Shown here: in pieces, positions 1 to 11,338 of the stretch
How positions within the stretch are numbered: position 1 is the stretch's first letter
How the letters are laid out: each line of letters begins with the position of its first letter
Origin: Tritrichomonas musculus
Lineage: Eukaryota > Parabasalia > Tritrichomonadida > Tritrichomonadidae
Direction of reading: 5' to 3'
DNA length: 64,000 bases
NCBI GenBank assembly: GCA_039105265.1
Contig: JAPFFF010000014.1
Span: 310,001 to 374,000 of the forward strand
Notes under the pieces: model-generated
What the model was told of the DNA's origin: nothing
The model's input: only the letters and a program-made list of their open reading frames with translations
Databases searched by the model: none
Program-made: the position numbers and the translations under genes

Positions 1-2441
1 ACTAATGGACATATCGACAAAGCCATTTTTTATTTTACACTTGCAGCTAATCAAAATAATGCCATATCTCAACATTGTCTTGGCATCATTTATTTTCGAG
101 ATTATGATCTGAAGCATTTTGATATTAAAAAAGCAATACATTATTTTAAATTATCAGCAAATCAAAATTATATAAAATCGATGATTATGCTTGGATTAAT
201 CTATTTACAAGGGAGACATGTTTCAAAGGATATTAACAAAGCAATTGAATATTTTACACAAGCAGCTAATAAAAACAATATTAATTCACAAATGGATCTT
301 GGCCATTTTTATATTTTCGGTAAATATGTTAAACGCGACATTGACAAAAGAATTTATTTTTTGTCACTTGCAGCTAACCAAAATCTTGCAGAAGCACAAT
401 ATGAACTTGGAATGATTTACATCAAACCAGAGTACCAACGTCAGAATATTAATAAAGCTCTGCTTTATTTTTCTTTAGCAGCAAAAAATAATCATGAAGG
501 TGCACAAAAAGCTCTTTTATCATTTTTTATGGGAGGAAAAAATGCACCACATGATATTGAAAAGGCAACTAGTCTTTTATCTTCATTTACTGGAGTAGAT
601 CATCAAACTGAATGACTATTTGCTGAATCAACATTATTAGATAATAATCTTTTACCACAAAACATCAATAAAAATAACATAAAAGAAATAAATGATGATC
701 AAATAAGCACGATTATGTATTTTGGCTATTTATTTTTACAAGGAATACAATACAAACAGAAAATACAAGCAGCAATTTATTATTTTTCACTTACTGCAAA
801 TAAAAATAATGCTGTGGCACAATATGTGCTTGGTGTTATATATCAAACTGTCAATTATTCTTGTTTTGATATTAACAAAGCTATTTATTATTATAAACTT
901 TCAGCAGATCAAAATTATCCAGAGGCACAAAATAATCTAGCAGTTATTTATTGTGAAGGGAAATATATTAAAAGAGATATTAACAAAGCAATTTATTATT
1001 TTACTCTTGCATCAAATAATAATTTCGCAAAAGCTCAATTTTGCCTTGGATTTTTGTATTACGACGGCCTATTGGTCCAAAAAATATTAATAAAGCAATT
1101 CATTATTTTACATTAGCATGATATCAGAACGATTTATAGGCGCTGACATATCTTAGCATTATTTTTTATAATGGTAAAGATATTCAAAAAGATTTTAATA
1201 AAGCGATTCAATATTTATCTTTACCATTAAAACACAATGTACCAGCAGCAATGTTTATTTACGGCGTTATTAATTTGACAGGTGATCATGTAGAACAAGA
1301 TATAAACAAGGGTCTTTATTATTTGACACTTTCAGCAGAAAAAAACTGTGCTTTTTCTCAATTTTATCTTGGATTACTGTATATGTCAGGTGAATACATA
1401 CCTGAAGATATTAATAAAGCAATTCATTATTTCACAATGGCAGCTGAAAACAAACATAAATATGCATATTCTCCTCTTGGACTAATTTATTTAAATGAAA
1501 AATATATGAAAACAAATATAAATAAAGCAATTCATTATTTAAAACTCGGTTCAGATATTGGTGATGAAAAGTGACAATATTACTTAGGCCATATTTATTG
1601 GGACAAGAAATATAATGCTTATAATATTGAAAAAGCAATTAAATATTTTACATTATCAGCACAAAAAGGTTATTCAAAGGCTCAATTAGCATTGGGTACA
1701 ATTTATTATGATTTAAAAGACATGAACAAAACATTTTATTATTTTCATCTATCAGCAAAAAATAATAATCATACTGCTCAATTTTATGCTGGTTTTATGT
1801 ATATGAATGGAGATTATGTATCCAAAGACATATCAAAAGCAATTTATTATTATAAAGAGGCATCATCTTTCAATATTTCATATTCAAAAGTTAATCTTTC
1901 ATTTCTTTATCGATATGGAATCGGAGTTAAAAAAAATCTTTGGTATCCAATAGAATTACTTAAAGAATCTATCAGGCAAAAAAATGACATGGTTGCAAAA
2001 TATAATCTAGCACACATTTATCTTTATGAAGAAAATGTCAAAATAAATGAAGATGAATTATTTGAAATGATAATTCAATCGATAATGCAAAATTTTCAAC
2101 CTTCAATTAATCTTTTTCTTATAGCATTAAAGAATAAATATAATAGTATCACTTATAAAATCATTGAGGAAGAAATTAAAAAGCATTCCAAACAAAAAAT
2201 TGAAGTAAAAATTCATAGTTTTGAAATATATGAACAATACATTATGTTAAGGCTTTATAATCCTTCATTTTATGAATTTTTTTATGAAGAAAATCGTCGA
2301 ATCACTTATTTGTATGATTTGGAACTTAATCCAATTTATTTAGGCGAATTAAATAATTTTAAAAAGAAAAATAAAAGTGAATTCAAAGCTCAAAACATCA
2401 ATTCATTATTTTATGAAGGATTCGGTATTACATTTGATTAA
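1..2441 (+). pseudogene. Sel1-repeat protein, decayed paralogue of the kinase-Sel1 gene
   Basis: Frame 1 is open from the left edge and encodes degenerate Sel1/TPR-like repeats of about 36 residues with the pattern KAIxYFxLAAxxN and AQxxLGxIY. The coding text is broken five times: in-frame TGA at 613, a frame change near 1060-1083, TGA at 1119, TAG at 1137 and TGA at 1572. Similarity continues across every break. The last 249 codons (from about 1692) are intact and match the C-terminus of the kinase-Sel1 protein at 14855-20320, including the ending FYEGFGI. It is therefore very likely a dead copy of that family; any kinase domain would lie left of the window. Unlike the intact gene its repeats are quite different from one another, so it is an old copy that escaped homogenisation. 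Stop-codon read-through is unlikely because a frame change is also present. Confidence 0.8.
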
Positions 2442-2709
2442 TATATGAAATCCAGCATTCATATATCCATCTTTGAATGTAAAATACAATTTTGAAATAA
2501 TAGGATGCTTTTTAAAAGTTATTATTTTAAGAAAAAAACTATTTTAAGAATGAATCGAAATATATGAAATGATACATTTATTTTTGTACCTTTATAAAAT
2601 AATTAAATATAGACCAATTATCTATTCAAATTATAACAAAACCGTCTCTTTTATTTGAAAATCAATTATTATATACATTTCTTCATGTAGTTAATATTAT
2701 CATTTATAA

Positions 2710-2990
2710 TTAATAATAATAAATATGAAGAGATAATTTAACAACTTTTCCTGTTTGTTCTATTTGCGATGCTGAAACAAGTTCTTCAAAATCATCTTTT
2801 AATGAGCAGAAATTTTTACATCGAATTTCCAACTCAAACAAGATAAGAACCAGATTCAAATCTCCAACATGAATCCTTTTCATAATAACTTGCCCAGTCA
2901 GCAAGATCAAATGATATCTCAATGACTTCTGTTTCATATTTAAAACATGATTCTTTGTATAGAATTTGGTTAGAATCTCTCTTTAAAATT
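2710..2990 (-). pseudogene. Possible decayed coding remnant, unknown family
   Basis: The minus strand carries protein-like text in two adjoining frames, for example LADWASYYEKDSCWRF and then SLKDDFEELVSASQIEQ. The amino-acid composition looks coding, but no frame is open throughout and I do not recognise a family. It may be the remains of a host gene downstream of the Rab-like gene, or chance. The rest of 2442-3114 is AT-rich with no further signal. Confidence 0.25.
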
Positions 2991-3114
2991 AACATATATG
3001 CAAACTTGATTTCTATATTTTGGTCTGTTTAAATCAACAAATACCAATTGAAACGAAAAGCTATTGATACAAAATTTAATCGATGTTTCAATACTTTTTT
3101 TTTTTTTTTTAAAA

Positions 3115-3690
3115 TTAGCAAATTACACATGTTCCTCTTGCTTCATTTTTAATATCAGGCTCCTCTTTAGAACAGAAAATTCTATTGAATGATTGGGTAG
3201 CTAAATAATTGAAAACGTCGTTGATTCCTTCGTTGTTTTTGGCGGAAATTTCAAAATAATGAATATCGTTTTGCGCTGCAAATAATTCAGCCTCTTCTTT
3301 AGTAACTTGTCGATTTTCTTTTAAATCACTCTTGTTTCCTGCAAGCGCAATTGTTACTGGCTGTGGAAAGTCCGTTTCTTGGATTGAGTTAATCCAAAAT
3401 TTAACGTCTTCAAATGATTCTTTTCGTGTAATATCAAAAACAATCAAAAACCCACTAGAACCTCGATAGTAGCACTTGACAATATTTCTTAGATTTTCCC
3501 CTCCATGAATATCCCATATTTGGAGTGTTATTTGATGATTGCTGATATTAATTTCTTTGTTTGCAAAATCTGGACCAACTGTTGAAATTGGATTTATTTG
3601 GAAAGTTCCTTCATTAAAAACATTGAAAATTGAAGTTTTCCCAGAATTAGCTTGCCCAACAATCTTTATTACTATCTTTTCTTGATTCAT
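3115..3690 (-). CDS. Atypical Rab-like small GTPase
   Basis: 191 residues, the usual size of Rab/Ras GTPases, which act as membrane-traffic or signalling switches. The P-loop GQANSGKT is at 12-19, a switch I threonine is near 37, the G3 motif WDIHGGE is at 59-65, G4 NKSD at 119-122 and G5 EISAK at 147-151. G3 is unusual: Rabs normally have WDTAGQE, so the catalytic glutamine is replaced by glycine (Gly64). By analogy with Ras and Rab mutants, intrinsic GTP hydrolysis may be weak or GAP-independent (inference). The C-terminus is CVIC, compatible with prenylation as a CXXC or CAAX tail instead of the common Rab CC or CXC. The start is the only suitable ATG. The neighbouring ankyrin gene, in the same orientation, ends with the same four residues. 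Confidence 0.9.
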   Translation of the reverse strand: MNQEKIVIKIVGQANSGKTSIFNVFNEGTFQINPISTVGPDFANKEINISNHQITLQIWDIHGGENLRNIVKCYYRGSSGFLIVFDITRKESFEDVKFWINSIQETDFPQPVTIALAGNKSDLKENRQVTKEEAELFAAQNDIHYFEISAKNNEGINDVFNYLATQSFNRIFCSKEEPDIKNEARGTCVIC

Positions 3691-4028
3691 AAATCAAAAA
3701 ATTATTTAATTATTTCAAAAAGTTATCAATGAACAAATAAGTATTCAAGTATTATTATAAAATATTGAATTATTTGAATTATATCAGAAATTCTAACAAG
3801 GATTTGCCATTAATTTATCTTCATATACATTATATATTTTTTAAATAAATTTAATATTTAAAACATTAAAATCGGTATTTTTATTTTATTACATAAAATA
3901 AACATAATATAAACTTAGTTGAATATATATAATCTATAATTGATATTTTCTTAACAAGCAACACACTTACAAAACATTTGATTCTACATAAATAGCTCAA
4001 GAAATTTTGAATCAAAGAAGGAAAATGT

Positions 4029-4190
4029 ATGAATTGGTGGCATCAAAATTTTTCAATAGCTGTTATCGATAACTGTACAATTTCATATCACAAAATTGAC
4101 CTAAAAAATATAGACAACGATACAGTCTCTTGGCTTTGTCACGAACCCAATTCTATGATTTTATCCTGTGATAAAAAGTTTAGTATATAG
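4029..4190 (+). CDS. Small ORF or coding remnant of 53 codons
   Basis: An ATG-initiated frame of 53 codons beginning MNWWHQNFSIAVIDN and ending KKFSI. Composition is protein-like (three Trp, three Cys) compared with surrounding AT-rich DNA. The stop is followed 12 bases later by a run of 30 A. It could be a small gene, the 3' end of a lost gene, or chance. No family is recognised. The rest of 3691-4411 shows nothing else. Confidence 0.2.
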   Translation: MNWWHQNFSIAVIDNCTISYHKIDLKNIDNDTVSWLCHEPNSMILSCDKKFSI

Positions 4191-4202
4191 AAATAGTTTA
4201 AG

Positions 4203-4232
<30 letters not shown>
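4203..4232. repeat. Poly(A) tract, 30 bases
   Basis: Uninterrupted run of A. Shorter A runs occur near 10674-10689 and 54347-54361. Such tracts are common in AT-rich intergenic DNA, and this one could also be the tail of a retrocopy of the small frame before it. Confidence 0.9.
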
Positions 4233-4235
<3 letters not shown>

Positions 4236-4411
4236 TTTATTTTTTATTTGTGTTTTATTGATGAACTTTGTGAAGCCATGTTGAGACTACGTCGAATGGT
4301 AAGAGGAGGGAACGACGTATAAATAAGACATTGTCGATGAAACTCATTCAATAACATCATGTATATTTCTTGGCGATACTTAATGCCTTCTGTTATGCTC
4401 ATGTTCCATTT

Positions 4412-7400
4412 TCAACATATTACGCAATCTGAATCATCCTTTTTAAAGTCAAGAGTGACTATTTTTTTATCTCTCATTGAAAGTTTCTCTAAATAAGGCA
4501 GTTTTTGAAGCATATCTTTTCTTGTTGCTTCACAAATCAGTTGATATTTATTATTGTAATATTCGAGATTTTTTCTTGCATTATCAATTTCATCTTTAAT
4601 TTTTGGTAGATTTTCTTCTATAAAATTTTTCTCTCGCTTATAATTATTAAAATGCCAATAGAAATCTTTAATATCCTCTTCAGTTACGCTATCACTATGC
4701 TTAATTCTATATTCATCCTGTACACATATTTTAATTTGAAATTCTACCTCTTCAAGTCTTTCTTTGAATTGCTTTTTTTGTTTTTGTAATTGATCTAAAG
4801 CTGATCTTGCATCACTATAATTTTGTTTTGAACACTTTTTTATTTTCTCATATTTATATAAGGTTGTTCTGAATGATTCAATGATTCCATATTTATCTGT
4901 TTTTATATTATCAACTTCAATGTTTCTAATGAACAGTTCTTCGCAGAAACTTTTGTTGTTATTAAATGCAGCATAACTGAGTGCAGAACAGTCATTTCTA
5001 TCTACTTTATTAGCATTTGATAATAGAATTTTCGAAAATATATCAGTCATCCATGGATAACAATCAACCATGCATGCATAAATGAAAGGCGTTCTACCAT
5101 CTTCATCTGAAGATTCCAATTCATAAGAACTACTTAGAAGAATTTTCACAAGCATATCATTTTTAGTCATAATTGCTGCTGAGAGTGGAATTCTTTTATG
5201 TTTGTCTTTGTTTTTTGCCAATTTGGTGCATAAATCCATGCTTTTAGCGATGTTCCATATATGCAACGAACAATTATTTAATTTTGCATAAATTGCTTCT
5301 TGAAATGGAGCTTCAAGGAAGATGTTCATTTGCTGAATTTTTTTGAAAATGTCGAAATTAAAAAAACTGGATTTGATATATCTAGATGCAACTCCAACTT
5401 TTTCATTAAGTGCATTTGCACCATGACAAATGAGTGCTTCCACCCACTTTGAGGATCCTCTTTTAATAGCTTCAACAATTGGCTCATGAACACTTGTTTT
5501 ATTATTTATTTTACAATTAGAATTAAGTAGATCAAAACCAATATTATCATGACCTTTTGCAATTGCAATTGAAATAGGATACTGTCCATCATTGTTTTCA
5601 ATATTAATATTAATTTTTTTATTTTTTAAGAACGAAAAAACAGACTGAGATGGATTATTTTGAAAAAGAAGAAGATGAAGCATAGTGTTATTATCGTTGT
5701 CAGTGGTGTTAATGTTTGATCCAAGATTCATTAGGAATTCCATATTTTCTATATTTGTTCCTGTGAAGAATGCATGCATCAAAACAGTATGTCCTTTTTT
5801 ATTTTTTAAATTCATATCAATTCTACGTTTTTTAAAATAATCAATACGTTGTATGTCTTTTCTATCAAAAGCTAAATGAGCTAGAGTATTCATATCATTA
5901 TTCTGAGAATTAATATCTCCATTGTATTTATCTTGGAGCATTTCAGCTATTTCATCATCTTTTCTATTAAAGGCTATGAATGTTACAGTTTCTCCAAAAC
6001 AATTCTTAATATTAGGGCTTGCTCCTTCTTTGAGTAAAAATTCAAAAATGTTATTCATATTCTTTTGATAAACAATATGCATTAATGTTTCTTTGTTTTT
6101 ATTTACAGTGTTTATTTTTGCACCGTATTTTTTAAGTAAAAGAGCTGTATTAAAATTCTCGTTGAATGCAGCCACCCAAAAAGCATTTTCATTTTGATTA
6201 TTAGTTTTGTTTGGATTACAATAATTATTTAATAATATTGTTGCTATATCTGTCATTCCATTTTTGGCACAATATAAAAGATTTGTTTCAGCACTATTTG
6301 AATCTGCTTCCGTTCCTAATGCAAGAAGAATTTTAATTCTTGATATATCTTTTCTTTTAACAGATTCTGCAAGGTCATCTATATTTTTTTCGATATAGTC
6401 TTTATCTGATCGGGAGATTATTTCTTTATAAATTTCATTTTCATTCCACGGAGCAGTTTTATTATTAATTAGTAATTTTCGAATAAATGCTCTAAATTCT
6501 TCTTCTTTCATTTTGCCCATGTATTTTTTGTTTATTGCTGTTTGGAACCAATAAGTTCCATTTTTATTTGGTTCAAAAATATCTGCATCTAATTGTTTTT
6601 GCAAAAAGAGTTTCTATCATTGTTTTATCAAAATTTCGTGTTTTTATATCTAGAAGTGACTCTCCATCTAAATTTCTAATGTTAATATTTATACCAATAC
6701 TATTTAATGCCTTAAGAACTGCTTTTTTTGAAATAAGATGGATTGGGCACAGTCCATTATTATTTGGAATAGACAAATCTGCGCCTATTTGATGTAAGTA
6801 AAGAAGCATATTTGCTTGGTTACCTAGTGCTGCATAATGAATTAATGTATTTCCATTGTTATCAACGAGATTTATCATTTCAGGTATGAGAGACAGACTA
6901 TATTCGACACTTGATAATTTTCCATTCATTGATGCTTTGAAAAGATTGGTTTCCCAGGAAAAAGGTTTAGATGATTCTTTAGTCAGTGATTCATTCAAAG
7001 TCTTTAACTCCTTATCAAAAAGTGAATCAATTGGATTGTTTTGAATTAACATTGATAATTCTTTTGAATGTGGGCAGTAAAGAATATGAAATTGCTTTTC
7101 AGTAATAAATTTTTCTCTCTCTATTAAAATACTTGGATTCGACCAATCTATCACGTTTTTTGTTATTTTGATTGAACCAAAACCAGTTTTGAATTTTTTT
7201 TGCATAATTGATGTCCATAATTTTTGGTCAAGTGAAACAGGAAGATAGACATCATCATTACTTGCATCATCATATGTTTTACATATCATTTTTTGCGAAA
7301 TTTGATAAAGATTTTCAAAAAGATTGTCTTCATGTAGTGATGACAAACAATAATTTTCCACAAATACTGAACATTCATCTTTTGTTAATGGTCCAATATT

Positions 7401-7589
7401 TTCAAGGATAAAAACTATTTTCTTTAAAGGTAAATCTGTGTAAAATGCTGGATATCTTGAAACAAAGTAAAAGTTTTGTAAAAATATCTGAAAAGAAAAA
7501 GAAGATATTGTTCCTTTTTTAATTTCAATAATTTGTTTGTCTGTAATTTCTTGGATTTGATTGTACGAAGTTGTGATGGTGTTACCCAT
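4412..7589 (-). CDS. Ankyrin-repeat protein, N-myristoylation-like start and CVIC end, one apparent frameshift
   Basis: Two minus-strand frames overlap by 32 bases around 6573-6604. The downstream 730-codon frame has no ATG at its head; it begins inside a CTTTTTGCAAAAA context, and one T fewer in the five-T run would make one frame of about 1,057 residues. I annotate one gene with a probable one-base indel, either a sequencing error or a recent mutation. The start is the ATG at 7589, because the few codons upstream lack an ATG. The protein begins MGNTITTS, fitting the N-myristoylation pattern with Gly2 and Thr6. About 225 residues of trichomonad-specific sequence follow, then many ankyrin repeats (for example GNTLIHYAALGNQANMLLYL), a charged coiled coil near the end, and the C-terminus DSDCVIC, a candidate prenylation tail. 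Likely a membrane-tethered scaffold; partners unknown. Confidence 0.8.
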
Positions 7590-7610
7590 TTTTATTTTAT
7601 ACAATATATA

Positions 7611-7616
7611 TAATGA
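7611..7616 (-). promoter_or_regulatory. Initiator-like TCATTA for the ankyrin gene
   Basis: On the minus strand TCATTA lies about 25 bases upstream of the ATG at 7589. It matches the parabasalid initiator TCA(Py)T(T/A). The rest of 7605-7959 is AT-rich with no other signal. Confidence 0.4.
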
Positions 7617-7959
7617 TTAAAAATAAAAATAAAAATAAAAAAAAACTCACTAAAAATTTTGAAAATTTTATGTCATATTGAATTGAAAATTTGAGTTAAA
7701 ATTCGTGGCATTATGCATTCAATAATTATATGCCATTATAAACTTTAATTCAAATGAAAACCTTTTTTTTTTTGACAAAAAAATATTTATTTCAATTTTA
7801 TAAAGTTTTTATTATTTCTAGTCAATTTAGAATTATAAACATAAATTAAGATGAATATTTATAGATGATTATTTTTAAAATAATGATGACTAAATAAAAT
7901 TAATAAAATATTCATTGTTTTTTTTATTTATATATATGATACAGTCCTTTTTTTAGTTT

Positions 7960-9459
7960 TCATCCTTTGATGACACCGATTGGAAGCAAGCGAGCAACTT
8001 TCTTAGATGCGCCAACTGTTTGACATGCTTCTACGACTTTCTCGACGTCTTTGTATACTTCTGGTGCTTCTTCAATCATTGTTCCTTTTGTTGCAGCTTT
8101 GAATTCGATACCTTTTGTTTCAAGTTCATTTTTGATTGCGTCTTCTTTCAAGTTTCGCAATGCTTTTTGTCGAGAAAGCAGTCTTCCTGCTCCGTGGCAA
8201 GTTGAACCGAATGCTAATTCCATACTTTCTTCTGTTCCTGCGAGTATGTAAGATGCTGTTCCGAGTGATCCTCCGATCAACACAGGTTGCCCAACGCTTC
8301 GATATTTCTCTGGGATTTCTTCTCTTCCTGGTCCGAAAGCTCGTGTTGCACCTTTTCTATGGACGATCAATTCGTGTTCAACGCCATCGATGACATGCTT
8401 TTCTATTTTTGCAATGTTGTGAGCAACGTCATATATCAAGTGCATTTCAATTTCTTTCTTTCCTTCGAACACTTTGTTGAATGCTTTACGTGCGAAATGC
8501 GTGATGATTTGTCTGTTGCACCAAGCGTAGTTCGCTGCTGCTCCCATTGCGTGCAAATATTGCTGACCAAGTTCGCTGTTGAATGCTGGCGAGTTAAGTT
8601 GGTTATCATACAATTTATCGTTCTTTTGCTGATTCATTTGTTTCATGATGTCGTCTGCAACTTGATAGCCAAGACCACGCGAGCCTGTGTGAATCATAAC
8701 AACAACTTGATCTTTATGAATTCCCATGATGTTTGCGACTTCTCCATCGAATATCTCATCGACAACTTGGATTTCAACATAATGGTTGCCTGAACCAAGC
8801 GTGCCAAGCTGATCCAATCCTCTTTCTTTTGCACGTTGTGTGATCAATGAAGGATCAGCGTAGCTAATTTTTCCATTTTCTTCACAGTTTGAAATGTCTT
8901 CTTCATCTGCATAGCCGTGCTCAAGCGCCCATGTTGCACCTTTTGACAGGACATCTTCAAGGTCTTCCATTTGGATGAATCCTTTTCGTTTTCCGCCAAC
9001 ACCAACTGGAATGTTGTCGTAAAGTGCTTGAACTAGTTCTTTCTTCATCGGTGCAACTTCGTCTACTGTCAAATTTGTTGTAACACAGCGAACGCCACAG
9101 TTGATGTCATAACCAACTCCGCCTGGTGATATGATTGCTTGTGGATCTGATGTGTCAAATGCTGCAACACCGCCAATTGAGAACCCATAACCGCTATGCA
9201 TGTCTGGCATACCAAATGATCCTTTAACAATGCCATCGAGGGTGGCTACAAATGCAATTTGTAAGATTGAGGGAAGTCCTTTGTTTCTGTTCTCCATCCA
9301 TTCTCGAAGTTCTTGGAAGCTGTATTCTGCCATTTCTGGTGTTGCAAAGAAACGTCCTGGAACTTTCATATTAGGAACAAAACCAATTGGGATTTCATAA
9401 ACACATGGCGAGATTTCTTGAATCATATCGGGATTAATTTCTAATTTAGATCGATCCAT
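7960..9459 (-). CDS. RTCB: RTCB, RNA-splicing ligase (RtcB family)
   Basis: 499 residues, close to the human RTCB length of 505. RtcB joins 2',3'-cyclic-phosphate and 5'-hydroxyl RNA ends using GTP and Mn2+, in tRNA splicing and RNA repair. Diagnostic segments are present: GGVGYDINCGVR at 113-124 with metal ligand Cys121, LGSGNHYVEI at 221-230 (His226), HTGSRG at 257-262 (His257), AHN with His347, KGATRAFGPG at 369-378, GSLGTASYILAGT at 397-409 and CHGAGR at 421-426. His422 corresponds to the guanylylated catalytic histidine. The C-terminus ends in the typical RLLPIGVIKG. The gene appears intact. Codon use is less AT-rich than its neighbours, as expected for a conserved housekeeping gene. The stop is TGA, with TAAA a few bases downstream. 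Confidence 0.97.
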   Translation of the reverse strand: MDRSKLEINPDMIQEISPCVYEIPIGFVPNMKVPGRFFATPEMAEYSFQELREWMENRNKGLPSILQIAFVATLDGIVKGSFGMPDMHSGYGFSIGGVAAFDTSDPQAIISPGGVGYDINCGVRCVTTNLTVDEVAPMKKELVQALYDNIPVGVGGKRKGFIQMEDLEDVLSKGATWALEHGYADEEDISNCEENGKISYADPSLITQRAKERGLDQLGTLGSGNHYVEIQVVDEIFDGEVANIMGIHKDQVVVMIHTGSRGLGYQVADDIMKQMNQQKNDKLYDNQLNSPAFNSELGQQYLHAMGAAANYAWCNRQIITHFARKAFNKVFEGKKEIEMHLIYDVAHNIAKIEKHVIDGVEHELIVHRKGATRAFGPGREEIPEKYRSVGQPVLIGGSLGTASYILAGTEESMELAFGSTCHGAGRLLSRQKALRNLKEDAIKNELETKGIEFKAATKGTMIEEAPEVYKDVEKVVEACQTVGASKKVARLLPIGVIKG

Positions 9460-9466
9460 TTTATTA

Positions 9467-9472
9467 AAATGA
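9467..9472 (-). promoter_or_regulatory. Initiator TCATTT of RTCB
   Basis: Minus-strand TCATTT is separated from the ATG by TTAATAA, matching the parabasalid initiator in sequence and spacing. Transcription would start about a dozen bases before the ATG. Confidence 0.55.
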
Positions 9473-10744
9473 ACTGAATAAACTTTTATGCTTGCTTTTG
9501 TTTGGTGATAAAATTTTATTTATATTTGACCTTTCGATTTGACCTATAAAAATATTTGGAAAATTTTTCAAAATTTTTCTTTTCTGATAAAATTGAAAAC
9601 AAAAATTGCCTTCTCGATTCAGAAATAATAAATTAACTCAAAACCTATTTTAAAAAAATAAATTGCCAAATTTTCTATTCATAAATGATCATTTTAGTAA
9701 TATTTATTTCAATATTTAATATTATAAGATTAGGTATTTTTCAAGATTATTAATTCAATACATCATTGCGAACCAAAACAAGTTATTGATTCAATAGTAA
9801 AGTTTTTTGAATTATTTTTCAGAAAAATTCGTTTGCTTTTTGAAATCTTATTCTTTTTAAAGTACCTGTTTTCGTCAAGATAAGGTAAAACTTGGCAAAA
9901 ATTATGTACAATAATAACAAAAAAAGTTTAACTTGAAAAATGACCATAAGGAAAAATCTTAGAAAATTGAAAATGTATGGAACATGTTTATATATGCACA
10001 ATGATAATTTCATGTACTGAAAATAAAATTCATTGAACCTATTCTTGACTATGAAATTAGTTCTTTTGAAAGACTCTGGATTTCGGATTGAATATAACAT
10101 ATCATTTCCAAAGTCCAAAGATTTTGGCTAAATTTGTTTCATAACACTAAAAAAATTTGGAGAAATGATGATAGAATCTTTTATGCAAACAATGCCGTTG
10201 TTTTCTAATTTGGAAAAATGTTGATATTCATCATTCGAAACGTTTTTTTAATGATAAACATCAATTAAGCATTTACCAACTATGGATAAAATAAACTGAT
10301 TATGAGATGATCAAAACAAGAAATAAGTGAAATTTTGCATAATTATTAGGACTACCTCCGACTAAGATGGTTCTAGTATTTCAAATGACAATATTTTACT
10401 TTTTTTTTTGAAATATGTTACATTTTAAAAGTAGTAAAACATTTTGGTAAATTGTAGATGACCCGCAGTTTTTTTCTTTGATCAATTGAAATATTTCAAT
10501 AGGATATTTGCCCAATTTATTGGTTATATAAATATCTTGTTGAAAATATATTAACATTCATCCTTTATTTTATATAATAATATATACACATTATTTATTA
10601 TATATTTATAAAAAATATCTTTTAAACAAAAAGATTTCAGAAAATATTTTTATATCAAAAAATTAATCCGCTAAAAAAAAAAAAAAAAACAATAGTATAA
10701 TTTTAGTTATATAGAAAATTGCAAAAAACGAAAAGAAAAAATTA
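9473..10744. other. Long AT-rich intergenic region, nothing recognised
   Basis: About 1.3 kb between RTCB and the next gene. A 99-codon minus-strand frame at 9819-10118 is rich in Phe, Leu and Ile and looks like chance in AT-rich DNA. A 16-base A tract lies near 10674-10689. Confidence 0.6.
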
Positions 10745-11338
10745 ATGATTACTGTTGGACGAAATTCTGTTGGAATTAAAGCAACGGGAACAACAGCAAG
10801 TATCCCTGACCATCCAATGGCTAGACTTATGTATTATTTGCGTACAGTCAATAGTTTAACTGATTTTAATATACCTTATAATTTACGAGACTATTCAAGT
10901 TACAGATCTCTTTCATTTGATGAAGAAAATCAAGTTTTGGTTCTTGCCGTTCTTTTAAGTCCAGATTTATTTATTGAAAAAGGTATCATGATTAATGAAC
11001 CTCGATTATGCCCAAATTCATCAAATGAATTTTACGAGATATCAGCAATGCAATCAGCTGTTGCCATTACAGAAGAATTTGTTATCGGAGGACAGAAAGT
11101 TCATACTTTACAAATTATGGCTTTTAAAATGTCATGGATGCAAAACAATTACATTAATCCAATTAATTCTTATTCAGCAAGAATAAGAGCCATTGCAAAT
11201 AAGACTGTTGAGAGTTACAGGCCAAGAGCAATTATATATTACGAAGATTCTGAATCTTCGTATAAACCTAAATATCCAAATAGTGACAATCCTACAAGCG
11301 AACCCAACTCTTCATCTAAATGCTGCTTGTTAATTTAA
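10745..11338 (+). CDS. Unknown 197-residue protein with a CAAX-like CLLI end
   Basis: Intact frame from ATG to TAA. I do not recognise the family. The body (about 1-165) has mixed polar and hydrophobic segments that look like a folded alpha/beta domain, for example ENQVLVLAVLLSPDLFI and EEFVIGGQKVHTLQIMAFK. A Pro/Ser/Asn-rich linker follows and the protein ends KCCLLI. The last four residues, CLLI, fit a CAAX box, and I or L at the end usually favours geranylgeranylation; the preceding Cys could be palmitoylated. No signal peptide or transmembrane helix is apparent. A soluble protein tethered to the cytosolic face of a membrane is a reasonable inference. The upstream region is an A/T-rich leader with no clear initiator. 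Confidence 0.75.
   Translation: MITVGRNSVGIKATGTTASIPDHPMARLMYYLRTVNSLTDFNIPYNLRDYSSYRSLSFDEENQVLVLAVLLSPDLFIEKGIMINEPRLCPNSSNEFYEISAMQSAVAITEEFVIGGQKVHTLQIMAFKMSWMQNNYINPINSYSARIRAIANKTVESYRPRAIIYYEDSESSYKPKYPNSDNPTSEPNSSSKCCLLI

Noticed and set aside
9819-10118. 99-codon minus-strand frame
   Set aside because: Phe/Leu/Ile-rich text typical of chance frames in AT-rich DNA, no initiator and no recognisable motif.
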